Assembly: GCF_000262245.1 (NCBI RefSeq)
Contig: NZ_AJSX01000040.1
Location: forward strand, 1-64,000
DNA length: 64,000 bases
Source: Pasteurella bettyae CCUG 2042
GTDB taxonomy: Bacteria > Pseudomonadota > Gammaproteobacteria > Enterobacterales > Pasteurellaceae
Direction of reading: 5' to 3'
The notes under the pieces were generated by a model, which did not search any database, was not told where the DNA came from, and saw nothing but the letters and a program-made list of their open reading frames with translations. Below, piece by piece: positions 21,126 through 31,399 of this stretch (position 1 is the first letter of the stretch; the number at the start of each line of letters is the position of its first letter). A program made the translations under genes and the position numbers.

Positions 21126-22058
21126 TTACCCTTGGTAAACTTCTTCTAAAATTTTATCTGCACCTTGTGCCAAAAGTTGTTCAGCAATTTGCACACCTAA
21201 ATTTTCTGCATTTTCTACCGCACTTTTGCCTTCAGCTCTGATGATTTGAGAACCATCTAATGCGCCAACTAAAGCACGTAGATAAACTTGATTATTTTGT
21301 ATTTGAGCAAAACCACCAATAGGTACTTGGCAACCGCCCTGTAAATGATTATTCATGGCTCGTTCAGCAAGTACACAAATTGTTGTTTCTTGGTCTGCTA
21401 ATGGTGCCAATAATTTTTTCACTCGGCTGTCATCTGCTCGACTTTCAATGCCTACTGCACCTTGACCTGCCGCCGGTAGCGACTGCTCTATTTCAATAAA
21501 TGAGGCAATACGTTCTGACAAGCCTAAACGAATTAATCCTGCAGAAGCTAAAATAATTGCATCATATTCACCATTGTCTAATTTATTTAAACGTGTTCCA
21601 ACATTACCTCGTAATGAACGAATTTCTAAATCAGGGCGTAATTTTTTTAGCTGACATTGTCGGCGTAAACTTGAGGTACCTACAATTGAACCTTTAGGTA
21701 ATTCATCTAGATGATGATATTTATTAGAGACTAACGCATCACGAGGATCTTCACGCTTACAAATCACAGATAATTCTAATCCTGCGGGGAATTGCATTGG
21801 CACGTCTTTCATTGAATGTACTGCGATATCAGCTTGATGATTTAATAAAGCATGTTCAAGTTCTTTGACAAATAATCCTTTTCCACCAATTTTAGCTAAG
21901 GGGGTATCTAAAATTACATCGCCTTTAGTCACCATGGTAACTAATTCCACTTGCAAATCTGGATATAAGTTTGTTAAACGATCTTTAACATAATTTGCTT
22001 GCCATAAGGCTAAAGGGCTTTGGCGTGTTGCTATTTTTAAACTCTGTTTTTCATTCAT
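21126..22058 (-). CDS. hemC: Hydroxymethylbilane synthase (porphobilinogen deaminase)
   Basis: Polymerises four porphobilinogen molecules on a dipyrromethane cofactor. [12 protein letters not shown] at 10-21, the VHSMKDVPM active-site motif near 80 and the GTSSLRRQ substrate-binding motif near 128 are intact; the cofactor-attachment Cys lies in the [11 protein letters not shown] motif near 240. At 310 residues it has normal length. It is first in the hemCDXY operon and divergent from cyaA, as in E. coli. Confidence 0.96.
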   Translation of the reverse strand: MNEKQSLKIATRQSPLALWQANYVKDRLTNLYPDLQVELVTMVTKGDVILDTPLAKIGGKGLFVKELEHALLNHQADIAVHSMKDVPMQFPAGLELSVICKREDPRDALVSNKYHHLDELPKGSIVGTSSLRRQCQLKKLRPDLEIRSLRGNVGTRLNKLDNGEYDAIILASAGLIRLGLSERIASFIEIEQSLPAAGQGAVGIESRADDSRVKKLLAPLADQETTICVLAERAMNNHLQGGCQVPIGGFAQIQNNQVYLRALVGALDGSQIIRAEGKSAVENAENLGVQIAEQLLAQGADKILEEVYQG

Positions 22059-22213
22059 AAAATAAGATTATTATTGTCGATATTTTAAATGAGTATATCC
22101 TATCACTGTTGTTTTAAAATGTCAGTCTATTTGATAGATTTACAGGATCCAGTTTGATTTAAATTATAAGCAGTGATAGAGTAGCAAGTCATCTATTCCC
22201 TTTAGGATATATT

Positions 22214-24715
22214 TTGAAATACGATCTTGAGTTTGCCAAAAAACAAGTATTAAGTTTGCATGAGTTACGCATTGAACGAGCACTTGCGGGCTCAACGACA
22301 GACTTCCAACATGTTTTCCAATTAATTAGCTTATTGTTGCATCTTAACCATCCTGATTTACCAGGTTATGTCGTAGATGCACCTGCGGGTGTGGCTAACT
22401 TTGAAATTTCCGATTATCAAAAAAACTTTCTTACAGATTATTCATTTTATCCAGAATTTTTTACTCAACTAGAACAGCTTTCACAACTCCATCAAAGTGA
22501 AAAGACGCCTATTTATGGTATTTATGTGATGGGGAGTATTGCTTCTATTTCACAGACTACTAAATCAGACTTAGATACGTGGATATGTCATAGTCCAATG
22601 TTATCGCCTTATGCTCTCAGTAAGTTGCGTCAAAAAGCAACATTATTAAAATTGTGGGCAAAACAATTGAACACCGATATTAACTTTTTTCTGATGGATG
22701 AATCTCGTTTTCATAGTTATCGTTATGCAAATGAATTATCCGCTGAAAATAGTGGTTCAGCACAATATATGTTGCTGTTGGATGAATTCTATCGTTCCGC
22801 TATTCGTTTAGCGGGGAAACCATTATTGTGGTTGCATTTAAATGTAGAAAATGAAAAAGAATATGAGCAGGAAGTAAGAAATTTAGTCGCAACAAAACAA
22901 ATTAATCGTTCCGAATGGGTTGATTTCGGTGGGCTAGGTTCTTTTTCGGCTAATGAATATTTTGGTGCAAGTTTATGGCAATTATATAAAGGAATTGACT
23001 CTCCGTATAAATCTGTCCTAAAAATTCTATTACTTGAAGCATATTCCTGGGAATACCCAAATACACAATTAATTTCCCGAGAATTTAAACAAAAACTTTT
23101 TACTTCAGACAATATTAAAGAACAATGTTTTGATGCTTATATGGCAATGCTTCATCGAGTAACAGATTATTTGACTAATCTGAAAGATGAGAAACGACTA
23201 GATTTTGTACGTCGTTGTTTTTATATTAAAGTGACAGAAACCATTCGTATTCGACCTCTTGCACCTTGGCGTGCCCAATTATTAAAAAAATTGACAGAAC
23301 AATGGCATTGGAATGAAGAGACGATTAAGTACTTAAATGCGGTACCTGATTGGAAAATTCGTCAAGCTAAAGAAACTCATAATAAATTAATTCGTGTGTT
23401 GATGTTAAGCTACCGTAATTTAGTTAATTTTGCACGTAAACATAATGTAGATGCAAGTATTGCTCCTCAAGATATTAGTATTTTGACACGTAAATTATAT
23501 AGTGCTTTTGAAGTCTTGCCAGGTAAGGTAACATTAATGAATCCTAAATTAGCCTGGAATTTATCAGAAGAGCATTTAACTTTTATTGAGGTGAATGAAG
23601 ATAATGGGGTAAAACCAGGTTGGTATGTGGTTAATCAAATGCCATCTGTAGTGTTAACATCACAGCAACGTTATAGTGAATATAATGTTATGTTGATTAA
23701 ACTGGTTGCATGGGCTTATTTTAATCGGTTGCTTACGAAGACTTCTACTATTCATATTTCTAGTGAATCAGTAAGCCTTAATAAGTTGAAGCAGTGTATT
23801 GAAGATCTTCATGAGTCTTTTCCTGTTTGTGTTCCTCCCGCTACTAACGAAGAATTAAACCACCCTTGTGAGATCCGCAGTTTAGCTGTTATGGTTAATT
23901 TGACTGATGACCCCACCAAACGAATCGGTTTACAGAAATCAGAAATTCAACAAAGTGATTTGTTTAGTTTAGATGGTGAAAATGACAGTTTAATTGGCAG
24001 TGTTGACCTGATTTATCGAAATAAATGGAATGAAATTAAAACCCTACACTTTGAGGGAAATAAAGCCATTTTATCCACATTAAAATTACTTTCTAGTAAA
24101 ATCCATCGAGCTTCCACTACGCCTGAACTCATTAATGTCTTTTGTTATAGCCAATACTATCAAAATGAGTTAACAGAACTCGTTTCTAATTTAATCAATA
24201 AATGTATTAGTATTCAGTTAGGAACAACCAATATTACGAAAACAAATAATCATGTGTTACGTGTTGCAGGTAAAAATTGGCAATTTTTCTTTCAAGAGCG
24301 CTCATTATTAGCTGATCATTTACAAGAGGCAAATATAATTATTGATCAGGCTCTAGAAGATAAAACACAATCATCGGTTAAAAAAATCGAACAACCTCCA
24401 TATTACCCACACCAAATAGAAGCATTTGCCAGTGAAGGTTTCTTACAATTTTTCTTTGAAGATAATGAAGATAATTCATTTAATGTTTATATTTTAGATG
24501 AAAATAATCGTATTGAAGTATACTTTGAGTGTGAGGGCGATAAAGCACAAAAAATCAGAGAAATTAGCCAAATTTACAACGCTTCAGGCTTTGATAATAA
24601 AGGTAACTATTACAAAATAATAAAACGAGATTTTAATTATCCTCAATTTTATCAATTAAAAATGCAACATAATAAACTCCTTATTCTGCCGTTTAGTCAT
24701 TCACATACAGTATAG
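22214..24715 (+). CDS. cyaA: Class I adenylate cyclase
   Basis: Makes cAMP from ATP, the CRP co-effector; in Haemophilus cAMP also drives competence. The enterobacterial-type catalytic domain occupies the N-terminal half, with GSIASISQTTKSDLDTWICH near 107-126 holding the metal-binding Asp pair. A C-terminal regulatory half follows. It has 833 residues. The only sensible start is TTG at 22214, just after AGGAT; E. coli cyaA also starts with UUG. It is divergent from hemC. Confidence 0.95.
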   Translation: MKYDLEFAKKQVLSLHELRIERALAGSTTDFQHVFQLISLLLHLNHPDLPGYVVDAPAGVANFEISDYQKNFLTDYSFYPEFFTQLEQLSQLHQSEKTPIYGIYVMGSIASISQTTKSDLDTWICHSPMLSPYALSKLRQKATLLKLWAKQLNTDINFFLMDESRFHSYRYANELSAENSGSAQYMLLLDEFYRSAIRLAGKPLLWLHLNVENEKEYEQEVRNLVATKQINRSEWVDFGGLGSFSANEYFGASLWQLYKGIDSPYKSVLKILLLEAYSWEYPNTQLISREFKQKLFTSDNIKEQCFDAYMAMLHRVTDYLTNLKDEKRLDFVRRCFYIKVTETIRIRPLAPWRAQLLKKLTEQWHWNEETIKYLNAVPDWKIRQAKETHNKLIRVLMLSYRNLVNFARKHNVDASIAPQDISILTRKLYSAFEVLPGKVTLMNPKLAWNLSEEHLTFIEVNEDNGVKPGWYVVNQMPSVVLTSQQRYSEYNVMLIKLVAWAYFNRLLTKTSTIHISSESVSLNKLKQCIEDLHESFPVCVPPATNEELNHPCEIRSLAVMVNLTDDPTKRIGLQKSEIQQSDLFSLDGENDSLIGSVDLIYRNKWNEIKTLHFEGNKAILSTLKLLSSKIHRASTTPELINVFCYSQYYQNELTELVSNLINKCISIQLGTTNITKTNNHVLRVAGKNWQFFFQERSLLADHLQEANIIIDQALEDKTQSSVKKIEQPPYYPHQIEAFASEGFLQFFFEDNEDNSFNVYILDENNRIEVYFECEGDKAQKIREISQIYNASGFDNKGNYYKIIKRDFNYPQFYQLKMQHNKLLILPFSHSHTV

Positions 24716-24777
24716 AATCTTAATTAATATTGTTTTATAATCAAATGAAATGGCTTGAATAATATTTGGATATTAAT

Positions 24778-25407
24778 ATGAGTGAAAAAACAAAAGTTAT
24801 TGTGATTGATGACCATCCGCTTATTCGTCGTGGTATCAAACAACTTATTGAACTTGATGATCAATTTGAAGTTGTCGGTGATGCAGGAAGTGGTAATGAT
24901 GGTGTCGAGCTTGCGATGAAAACATTACCTGATCTCATTATTCTTGATTTAAATATGAAAGGTCTGTCAGGTTTATATACATTAAAAGTCTTACGTCAAG
25001 AAGGGGTTGATGCTCGTATCGTTATTTTAACTGTATCTGATTCTAAAGCGGATATTTATGCTTTAATTGATGCGGGTGCAGATGGCTATTTATTAAAAGA
25101 TACTGAGCCTGAAGTTTTATTAACGCAAATTAAAAAAATTGCTCAGGGTGAGATTATCCTGAGTGATTCAATTAAGAGTTTATTGGTTGAGCGTCATCCA
25201 GCCCATGAGCCTATTCATTCTTTAACAGATCGTGAAATGGATGTTCTACAATTAATTGCAACGGGTCTTTCAAACAAGCAAATTGCAGCCCAATTATTTA
25301 TTTCAGAAGAAACAGTGAAAGTACATATTCGTAATTTATTACGTAAATTAAACGTACATTCACGTGTGGCCGCCACGGTTCTTTACCTGGAATATAAAGG
25401 TTCATAA
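24778..25407 (+). CDS. narP: Nitrate/nitrite response regulator NarP
   Basis: Response regulator with a receiver domain (acidic pair DD near 11-12, phosphoacceptor Asp57 in LIILDLN, Lys near 107) and a C-terminal LuxR/NarL helix-turn-helix (about 147-205). It controls anaerobic respiratory genes in response to nitrate and nitrite. NarL is the close alternative; Pasteurellaceae usually have NarP. No sensor kinase lies next to it. I chose the ATG at 24778; an in-frame TTG at 24766 would add 4 residues. Confidence 0.87.
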   Translation: MSEKTKVIVIDDHPLIRRGIKQLIELDDQFEVVGDAGSGNDGVELAMKTLPDLIILDLNMKGLSGLYTLKVLRQEGVDARIVILTVSDSKADIYALIDAGADGYLLKDTEPEVLLTQIKKIAQGEIILSDSIKSLLVERHPAHEPIHSLTDREMDVLQLIATGLSNKQIAAQLFISEETVKVHIRNLLRKLNVHSRVAATVLYLEYKGS

Positions 25408-25419
25408 TGTCGTATTTAT

Positions 25420-25453
25420 AAAAAAGCTAATTGAAATTGCAATTAGCTTTTTT
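25420..25453 (+). terminator. Intrinsic terminator after narP
   Basis: AAAAAAGCTAATTG pairs perfectly with CAATTAGCTTTTTT around a 6-base loop, 12 bases after the stop. Confidence 0.92.
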
Positions 25454-25654
25454 ATTTCCCTATTTTTTACCGCACTTTTTAATTGAACGATTGTCTGTAA
25501 TTGAGTAAGTTAATTATTAATTCGTAATTTTAATAAGAATTCCCAAAATAAATTAACAAAAAATATGAGAATTTGTCGAAAAATCATATATTTTCGCATT
25601 GCTAAACTTTTAGTTTACCGAGTAAACTAGAGAAGTTTTATTATCGAGGGAAGT

Positions 25655-27433
25655 GTGACACATTTTGGCTATATTATGAACCGTTTAACTCAACATTTAT
25701 CTCTAGTTATTAGGATTATTTTTTTTGCATTTATTTGCAATTCTAGCTTTGCTGAGCAGACAGTAGAACTGAGTGTTCAAGGTATTAAGAATAAAGAATT
25801 AAAAGAAAATGTTCGTCTTTATTTAGACACTTTAGATAAAGACACGGCTAATGGTTCTGAACGCTATCAAAATAATGTAAAGGAATATATTGATAAAGCT
25901 TTACGTGTTTATGGTTACTATGATAGTTCCGTAGTATTTGATCTGCAACCTCGTAAAAATGTAAGAGATCTATTAGTTGCACATGTGGATATTGGTGAGC
26001 CCACACTTCTTGTGGGAACAGATATTCGGATCACTGGAGACGCTGTAGATGATGATTATTTTAAAAAATTAAATAGTAAAATTCCTGAAAATGGTACCGC
26101 ACTTAATCATGAAGCCTATGAAAATTATAAATCGTCATTAGAAAAATTAGCTATCCAACGAGGCTATTTTGATGCCCAATTCCCTGTTCATCAACTACAA
26201 GTTATGCCATCAAAACGACAAGCTTGGTGGGTAATGGATTTTAATAGTGGCGTTCGATACCGCTATGGCAACATTACTTTTGAACATTCTCAAATTCGTG
26301 AAGATTATCTGCGTAATATGTTAGAAATTCAATCAGGTGATAAATACTTGATTAATGATGTTTCTGAAATGACTAACAATTACACTTCTAGCGGTTGGTT
26401 CCAATCTGTGATGGTCAGTCCTGAATTACATGAAGATAGCAAAACTGTGGATTTGCATGTGTTAATGTACCCTAAACGTAAAAATGCAATGGAAGTCGGG
26501 TTAGGTTATTCCTCAGATGTCGGGCCTCGTGCAAAAATTGGTTGGACTCGTCCTTGGATCAATAGCCGAGGTCATAGTTTACATTCTAATCTTTATGTTT
26601 CATCTCCAAAGCAAACCTTTGAAATTACATATAAAATGCCATTATTGAAAAACCCAAGATTATATTATTATGAATATTCTGCGGGTGTTGAAAACGAAAA
26701 TGATAATGATACGGATACCAAATCATTAGCGGCGACTTTTGCGGGATTACGTTATTGGAATAATCCGACAGGATGGCAATATTCACTAGGGTTAAGAATG
26801 CGTTATGATAAATTTACCCAAGCTGCGGAGAAAGAAGAAAAAACCTTATTAGTTTATCCCACAGCATCTGTCAGCCGTGCAAGAACTTCCGGCGGATTAT
26901 TTGCAACCCGAGCCGATACGATTAGCTTAACCGCTGATTTTGGGCATAAAATCTGGATGTCTGATGTAGACTTTTTTAGTATTAGAGCTAAAGCAGGATG
27001 GATAAAAACCTTTGCCGTTAATCATCGTTTTTTAACTCGAGGTGAAATTGGTTATCTCCATACTAATCATTTAGAACGAATTCCTCCTGCATTACGTTTT
27101 TTTGCTGGTGGCGATCGTAGTATTCGTGGATATGGCTATAAAAAAGTGTCACCTAAAAATAGTAAAGGTAAACTGGTTGGTGCTTCTCGTTTAGCTTCAG
27201 GAACTTTAGAATATCAATATCAAGTGGTTTCTGATTGGTGGTTAGCAACTTTTGCTGATGCTGGTTTAGCCGCTAATTCTTATAATGTAGGTGAGTTGCA
27301 TTATGGTGCTGGTATGGGTGTTCGTTGGGCATCTCCAGTAGGTGCAATTAAATTTGATATTGCGACTCCCATTAGAGATAAAAATAACAGTAAAAATATT
27401 CAATTCTATATTGGTTTAGGTACAGAACTATAA
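25655..27433 (+). CDS. tamA: Translocation and assembly module subunit TamA
   Basis: Omp85-family outer-membrane barrel that with TamB assists autotransporter secretion and outer-membrane assembly. A signal peptide ends at about CNSSFA|EQ, then three POTRA domains, then a 16-strand barrel with the GGDRSIRGYGYK motif near residue 485, typical of Omp85 proteins. GTG at 25655 follows GAGGGAAGT at good spacing; an ATG seven codons later (25676) lacks a ribosome binding site but is possible. tamB follows 45 bases downstream. Confidence 0.92.
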   Translation: MTHFGYIMNRLTQHLSLVIRIIFFAFICNSSFAEQTVELSVQGIKNKELKENVRLYLDTLDKDTANGSERYQNNVKEYIDKALRVYGYYDSSVVFDLQPRKNVRDLLVAHVDIGEPTLLVGTDIRITGDAVDDDYFKKLNSKIPENGTALNHEAYENYKSSLEKLAIQRGYFDAQFPVHQLQVMPSKRQAWWVMDFNSGVRYRYGNITFEHSQIREDYLRNMLEIQSGDKYLINDVSEMTNNYTSSGWFQSVMVSPELHEDSKTVDLHVLMYPKRKNAMEVGLGYSSDVGPRAKIGWTRPWINSRGHSLHSNLYVSSPKQTFEITYKMPLLKNPRLYYYEYSAGVENENDNDTDTKSLAATFAGLRYWNNPTGWQYSLGLRMRYDKFTQAAEKEEKTLLVYPTASVSRARTSGGLFATRADTISLTADFGHKIWMSDVDFFSIRAKAGWIKTFAVNHRFLTRGEIGYLHTNHLERIPPALRFFAGGDRSIRGYGYKKVSPKNSKGKLVGASRLASGTLEYQYQVVSDWWLATFADAGLAANSYNVGELHYGAGMGVRWASPVGAIKFDIATPIRDKNNSKNIQFYIGLGTEL

Positions 27434-27478
27434 TGCTTTTTTTCAATTTATGTTAGATTGAATGACTATGGATTTTAT

Positions 27479-30400
27479 ATGACAGAGAATATTGAGAATA
27501 CAACCACAGTAGAACCGCCTCCACCAGAAAAAACACCAACTAATAAGAAAAAATGGTGTTATCGTATTTTCTGTATTGTAAGTTTAATAATTTTAGTTCC
27601 TATTATTGGTGTAATAGGTGCATTATCCAATCAATCTGGTCAACAAGAGTTATTAAAACTCACTGATAAAATGATGGATAATCTATCTTTTGAACAGATT
27701 ACAGGTAACTTGCAAGAGGGATTAGAATTACATAATGTTCGTTTTCAATCTCCAGGTATTGATACTCTTGTAGAAAAAGCCCATATAAAACTAGACTTTA
27801 GTTGTCTTTGGCATCGTGAAGTCTGCGTAGAAGACATTAGTATTCAAAAACCAATCATCAATATTGATACCTCACTCTTACCCCCTTCAGAAGATGAGCC
27901 TGAAAAAGAATCAGAGCCAATGAAGCGTATTCATTTACCCATCTCCATTTCAGTAAAAAATGTTGCAGTAGATGAGCTTGCTTTAGGAATCGATGCTAAT
28001 CAGCTTATTCTAGAACATTTTAAAACCGCAGCTAGTCTCGATAATGAAAAAGGCCTAATCCTTTTTCCAACAGAAATTAATGATTTTAGTTTTGTTGCTA
28101 AAACGACTAAGACTGAATTAGAAAAAGCAGAAAAACAAATGGCAGAGGAGGCTAAACAGGTTCAGCCTGTGGATTGGGCGAAAATTGAAGAAATGTTAAC
28201 TCCACCTTTATTAGGTGATGTAATGCAAGTGATATTACCTTTTGATATGCACATTGAAGATATCCAAGGTAACAATTGGAAATATGAAAGCTTTATTGAG
28301 GATAAGTCGCAACAAGTTATTACTGTTCCTCATATGCAATTACAAGCGGATGCTACAGATTATCATGTTCAATTAAAAACCTTGAATCTCAACAGTAATC
28401 TTGGCAACCTTACAGGTAGCGGTGAATTACAACTAAATGAAAATTTCCCATTAGATATAACCATTCATACTGATATTAATCAGATGAAGCAAGGAAAAGT
28501 CATCCTTTTGCCAGACAGTCAACTTGAGCTCAAGTTGTCTGGAAATTTGAAAAAACAGACCGCACTTTCTCTCACTACGAGTGGGGCAATTGAGGCAATC
28601 TTAACTGGGAAGGTTGAGCTTAATGAGGAGAAAACACCTTTCAATTTACAATTGATTGGTAAGAAAGCACAGTATCCATTTAGTCTCGCTGATGGTTCGA
28701 TGCCTTTACAACTGCAAGATATTAATTTAAATGTGAGTGGGAATTTACTTGATTATAAGGGCCAATTAAGTGCTCAAGTAGAAGGAATGGGGATACCTAA
28801 AACTCAAGTTGATTTTGATGGACAAGGTAAATTATATGAAGCGACTATAGAAAGATTACAGTTTCTTACTCTTGATGGAAGCCTTAATTTAGTTGGGCAT
28901 ATAAATTGGAAACAGGGCGTAGAATGGAAAACGGATGCAGTCTTGAATAAGATTAATATGGGCGGTTATATTAAAGATTTCCCTGCAATTCTTTCAGGAA
29001 ATATTTCTAGCTCAGGATTGGCAAATAATCAAACTTGGAAAGTGGAAATTCCTACGTTAGATGTCAAAGGAACTGTCAGCCAGCGCCCACTTAGCTTAAA
29101 AGGTAACCTTACAGCAAGCCAAGAAACACTATTAAATATACCTGATTTATTGCTGACTTATGGCGATAATAAAATTTCAGCAAAAGGGATATTAAGTGAT
29201 AAATCAGATTTCAACCTTGATATTAATGCACCTAATTTAAAAGGGTTAGTTCCCGATTTATCTGCTTCAGTAAACGGCAGAATGGTGTTAACTGGCAACA
29301 TTGCTGAACCTCATTTGGATCTTGATCTAAAAGGAAATCAAATTCAATATCAGAATTTCCATCTTGGTAAGTTTTATGCACAAGGTAAAGTCAATTCAGA
29401 ATCGCAAATAGAAGGTAATTTAAATATTGCCCTTGAGGGATTTAACTATGGCGATATTAAGCTAAATGATGCAACCTTAACCGCTCAAGGTGATGAGAAA
29501 AACCATCAACTACATTTACGTAGTCATGGCGAACCTGTTGCTGCACAATTAAATTTAACGGGGTCTTTTGATCGTAGTACACAAGTGTGGAAGGGGGCGA
29601 TTAGTCAAACAGATATCAAATCTCCTATTGGTAATATTACCAATAATCAATTTACCGTAAATTATGATAATAAAGAAAGTAAAACAACAATTTCATCTCA
29701 CTGCTGGCATAATCCGAGCATTGAACTTTGTTTTCCTGAAAATTTAGTTGTCGGCTCCACAGGAGAAATCCCATTTGAGATTAAGAAAGTTGATTTAGCT
29801 TTAGTGAATAAATTAACTGAAAAAGAAAATTTACTTTCAGGTCAATTAAATAGTAAAGGAAAAGTTGCTTGGTTTACTGATAAGCCCATGAAGCTTGATG
29901 CTGAAATTAAAAGTGATGGGATTAAATTTGCACAAAAAATAGAAGGAAGAGAATTTAAATTAGGGGTTTCAAAACTCAATCTTACTGCCAATATGGAAAA
30001 TAATAATTTAGCAGTAAAATCAGTGATTAGCTTACAAAATCAAGGTAATCTTAATGCAGATTTGAAGTTACAAGACTTATCTAAATCCCGAAAACTAAGT
30101 GGTTCATTAAAAATAGCTGGGTTAAATTTAAATCTTGCTAATCAGCTATTGGCTAATACAGAACATATTTCTGGTGATGTTGGGGCTAACTTAACTTTTG
30201 CCGGTGATCTGAATAGTCCGTTGATTAATGGTAATTTTGATGTAAAAAACATGAAAGCTGCAATGAGAGCTTTACCTTTTGATTTAACGGGTGGCGATCT
30301 AACATTAAGATTTAACGGTAATCATTCTGTTCTACGTGGAAATTTACAAACATCTGAAAGTCGATTAGAAGTGGATGGTGATGCAAGTTGGAAAGATCTT

Positions 30401-31387
30401 GATCACTGGACGGCTCGAGTGCATGCTAAAGGAAATGAATTTAAACTAGATATTCCTACCATGGCAAAACTTAAAGTTAGTCCAAATGTAGAAATGAAAG
30501 CTTCACCTAAGTTATTAGAGTTAACTGGAAATGTTGATATTCCTTGGGGACGTATTATTGTTGAAAGTCTGCCTGAACATGCCGTATCTGTTAGTAAAGA
30601 TGAAATTATTTTAGATGATACTAAACCTCGTACACGAGTCGTGCAATTCCCTGCTGAAGCAGAAGGCATGGCGATTAAATCTGATTTAAAAATTAATGTT
30701 GGCGATGATGTTTTTCTTGATGCTTATGGTTTGAAAACTGAACTTGTTGGAAACTTGATGGTAAAACAAGAGAAAGGAAAACTTGGTTTATATGGACAAA
30801 TTGATTTGAAAAAAGGTCGTTACGCCTCTTTCGGACAAGACTTATTGATTCGTAAAGGATACATTAGTTTCAACGGATTACCTTCACAACCGATGCTAAA
30901 CATTGAAGCTATTCGTAATCCTGAAGCTATGGAAGATAGCAATATTACCGCGGGTGTAAATGTGACAGGTTTAGCAGATACTCCAACGGTACAAGTCTTT
31001 TCTGAACCGGGTTTACCACAGGATCAAGCATTATCTTACTTACTTACAGGTCGTTCTCTTGAAAATAGTGGCGAAGCGGGGTCTAGTGGTTCTGTTGGTG
31101 CGGCATTATTAGGGATAGGATTAGCTAAGTCAGGCAAGTTAGTTGGTGGCATAGGCGAGGCTTTTGGTATTCAAGATCTAAATTTAGGTACTTCGGGTGT
31201 CGGTGATAGCTCTAAAGTGGTGGTTAGTGGTAATATAACGCCAAGATTACAATTGAAATATGGGGTTGGCTTATTTGATGGGTTAGCTGAGTTTACGTTA
31301 CGTTATAGATTATGCCCACAACTTTATTTGCAATCCGTTTCTGGTGTTAACCAAGCGGTTGACATTCTCTATCAATTTGAGTTTTAA
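27479..31387 (+). CDS. tamB: Translocation and assembly module subunit TamB
   Basis: Very large inner-membrane-anchored periplasmic beta-taco protein, thought to bridge the envelope and move phospholipid or substrates to TamA. One N-terminal transmembrane segment (about 25-50) is followed by a long repetitive beta region and the conserved DUF490 domain at the C-terminus with LSYLLTGRSLENS near 1185. It has about 1,302 residues. An in-frame TTG at 27458 would lengthen it by 7; I prefer the ATG. Confidence 0.93.
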   Translation: MTENIENTTTVEPPPPEKTPTNKKKWCYRIFCIVSLIILVPIIGVIGALSNQSGQQELLKLTDKMMDNLSFEQITGNLQEGLELHNVRFQSPGIDTLVEKAHIKLDFSCLWHREVCVEDISIQKPIINIDTSLLPPSEDEPEKESEPMKRIHLPISISVKNVAVDELALGIDANQLILEHFKTAASLDNEKGLILFPTEINDFSFVAKTTKTELEKAEKQMAEEAKQVQPVDWAKIEEMLTPPLLGDVMQVILPFDMHIEDIQGNNWKYESFIEDKSQQVITVPHMQLQADATDYHVQLKTLNLNSNLGNLTGSGELQLNENFPLDITIHTDINQMKQGKVILLPDSQLELKLSGNLKKQTALSLTTSGAIEAILTGKVELNEEKTPFNLQLIGKKAQYPFSLADGSMPLQLQDINLNVSGNLLDYKGQLSAQVEGMGIPKTQVDFDGQGKLYEATIERLQFLTLDGSLNLVGHINWKQGVEWKTDAVLNKINMGGYIKDFPAILSGNISSSGLANNQTWKVEIPTLDVKGTVSQRPLSLKGNLTASQETLLNIPDLLLTYGDNKISAKGILSDKSDFNLDINAPNLKGLVPDLSASVNGRMVLTGNIAEPHLDLDLKGNQIQYQNFHLGKFYAQGKVNSESQIEGNLNIALEGFNYGDIKLNDATLTAQGDEKNHQLHLRSHGEPVAAQLNLTGSFDRSTQVWKGAISQTDIKSPIGNITNNQFTVNYDNKESKTTISSHCWHNPSIELCFPENLVVGSTGEIPFEIKKVDLALVNKLTEKENLLSGQLNSKGKVAWFTDKPMKLDAEIKSDGIKFAQKIEGREFKLGVSKLNLTANMENNNLAVKSVISLQNQGNLNADLKLQDLSKSRKLSGSLKIAGLNLNLANQLLANTEHISGDVGANLTFAGDLNSPLINGNFDVKNMKAAMRALPFDLTGGDLTLRFNGNHSVLRGNLQTSESRLEVDGDASWKDLDHWTARVHAKGNEFKLDIPTMAKLKVSPNVEMKASPKLLELTGNVDIPWGRIIVESLPEHAVSVSKDEIILDDTKPRTRVVQFPAEAEGMAIKSDLKINVGDDVFLDAYGLKTELVGNLMVKQEKGKLGLYGQIDLKKGRYASFGQDLLIRKGYISFNGLPSQPMLNIEAIRNPEAMEDSNITAGVNVTGLADTPTVQVFSEPGLPQDQALSYLLTGRSLENSGEAGSSGSVGAALLGIGLAKSGKLVGGIGEAFGIQDLNLGTSGVGDSSKVVVSGNITPRLQLKYGVGLFDGLAEFTLRYRLCPQLYLQSVSGVNQAVDILYQFEF

Positions 31388-31399
31388 CTTTGGGGTTTT

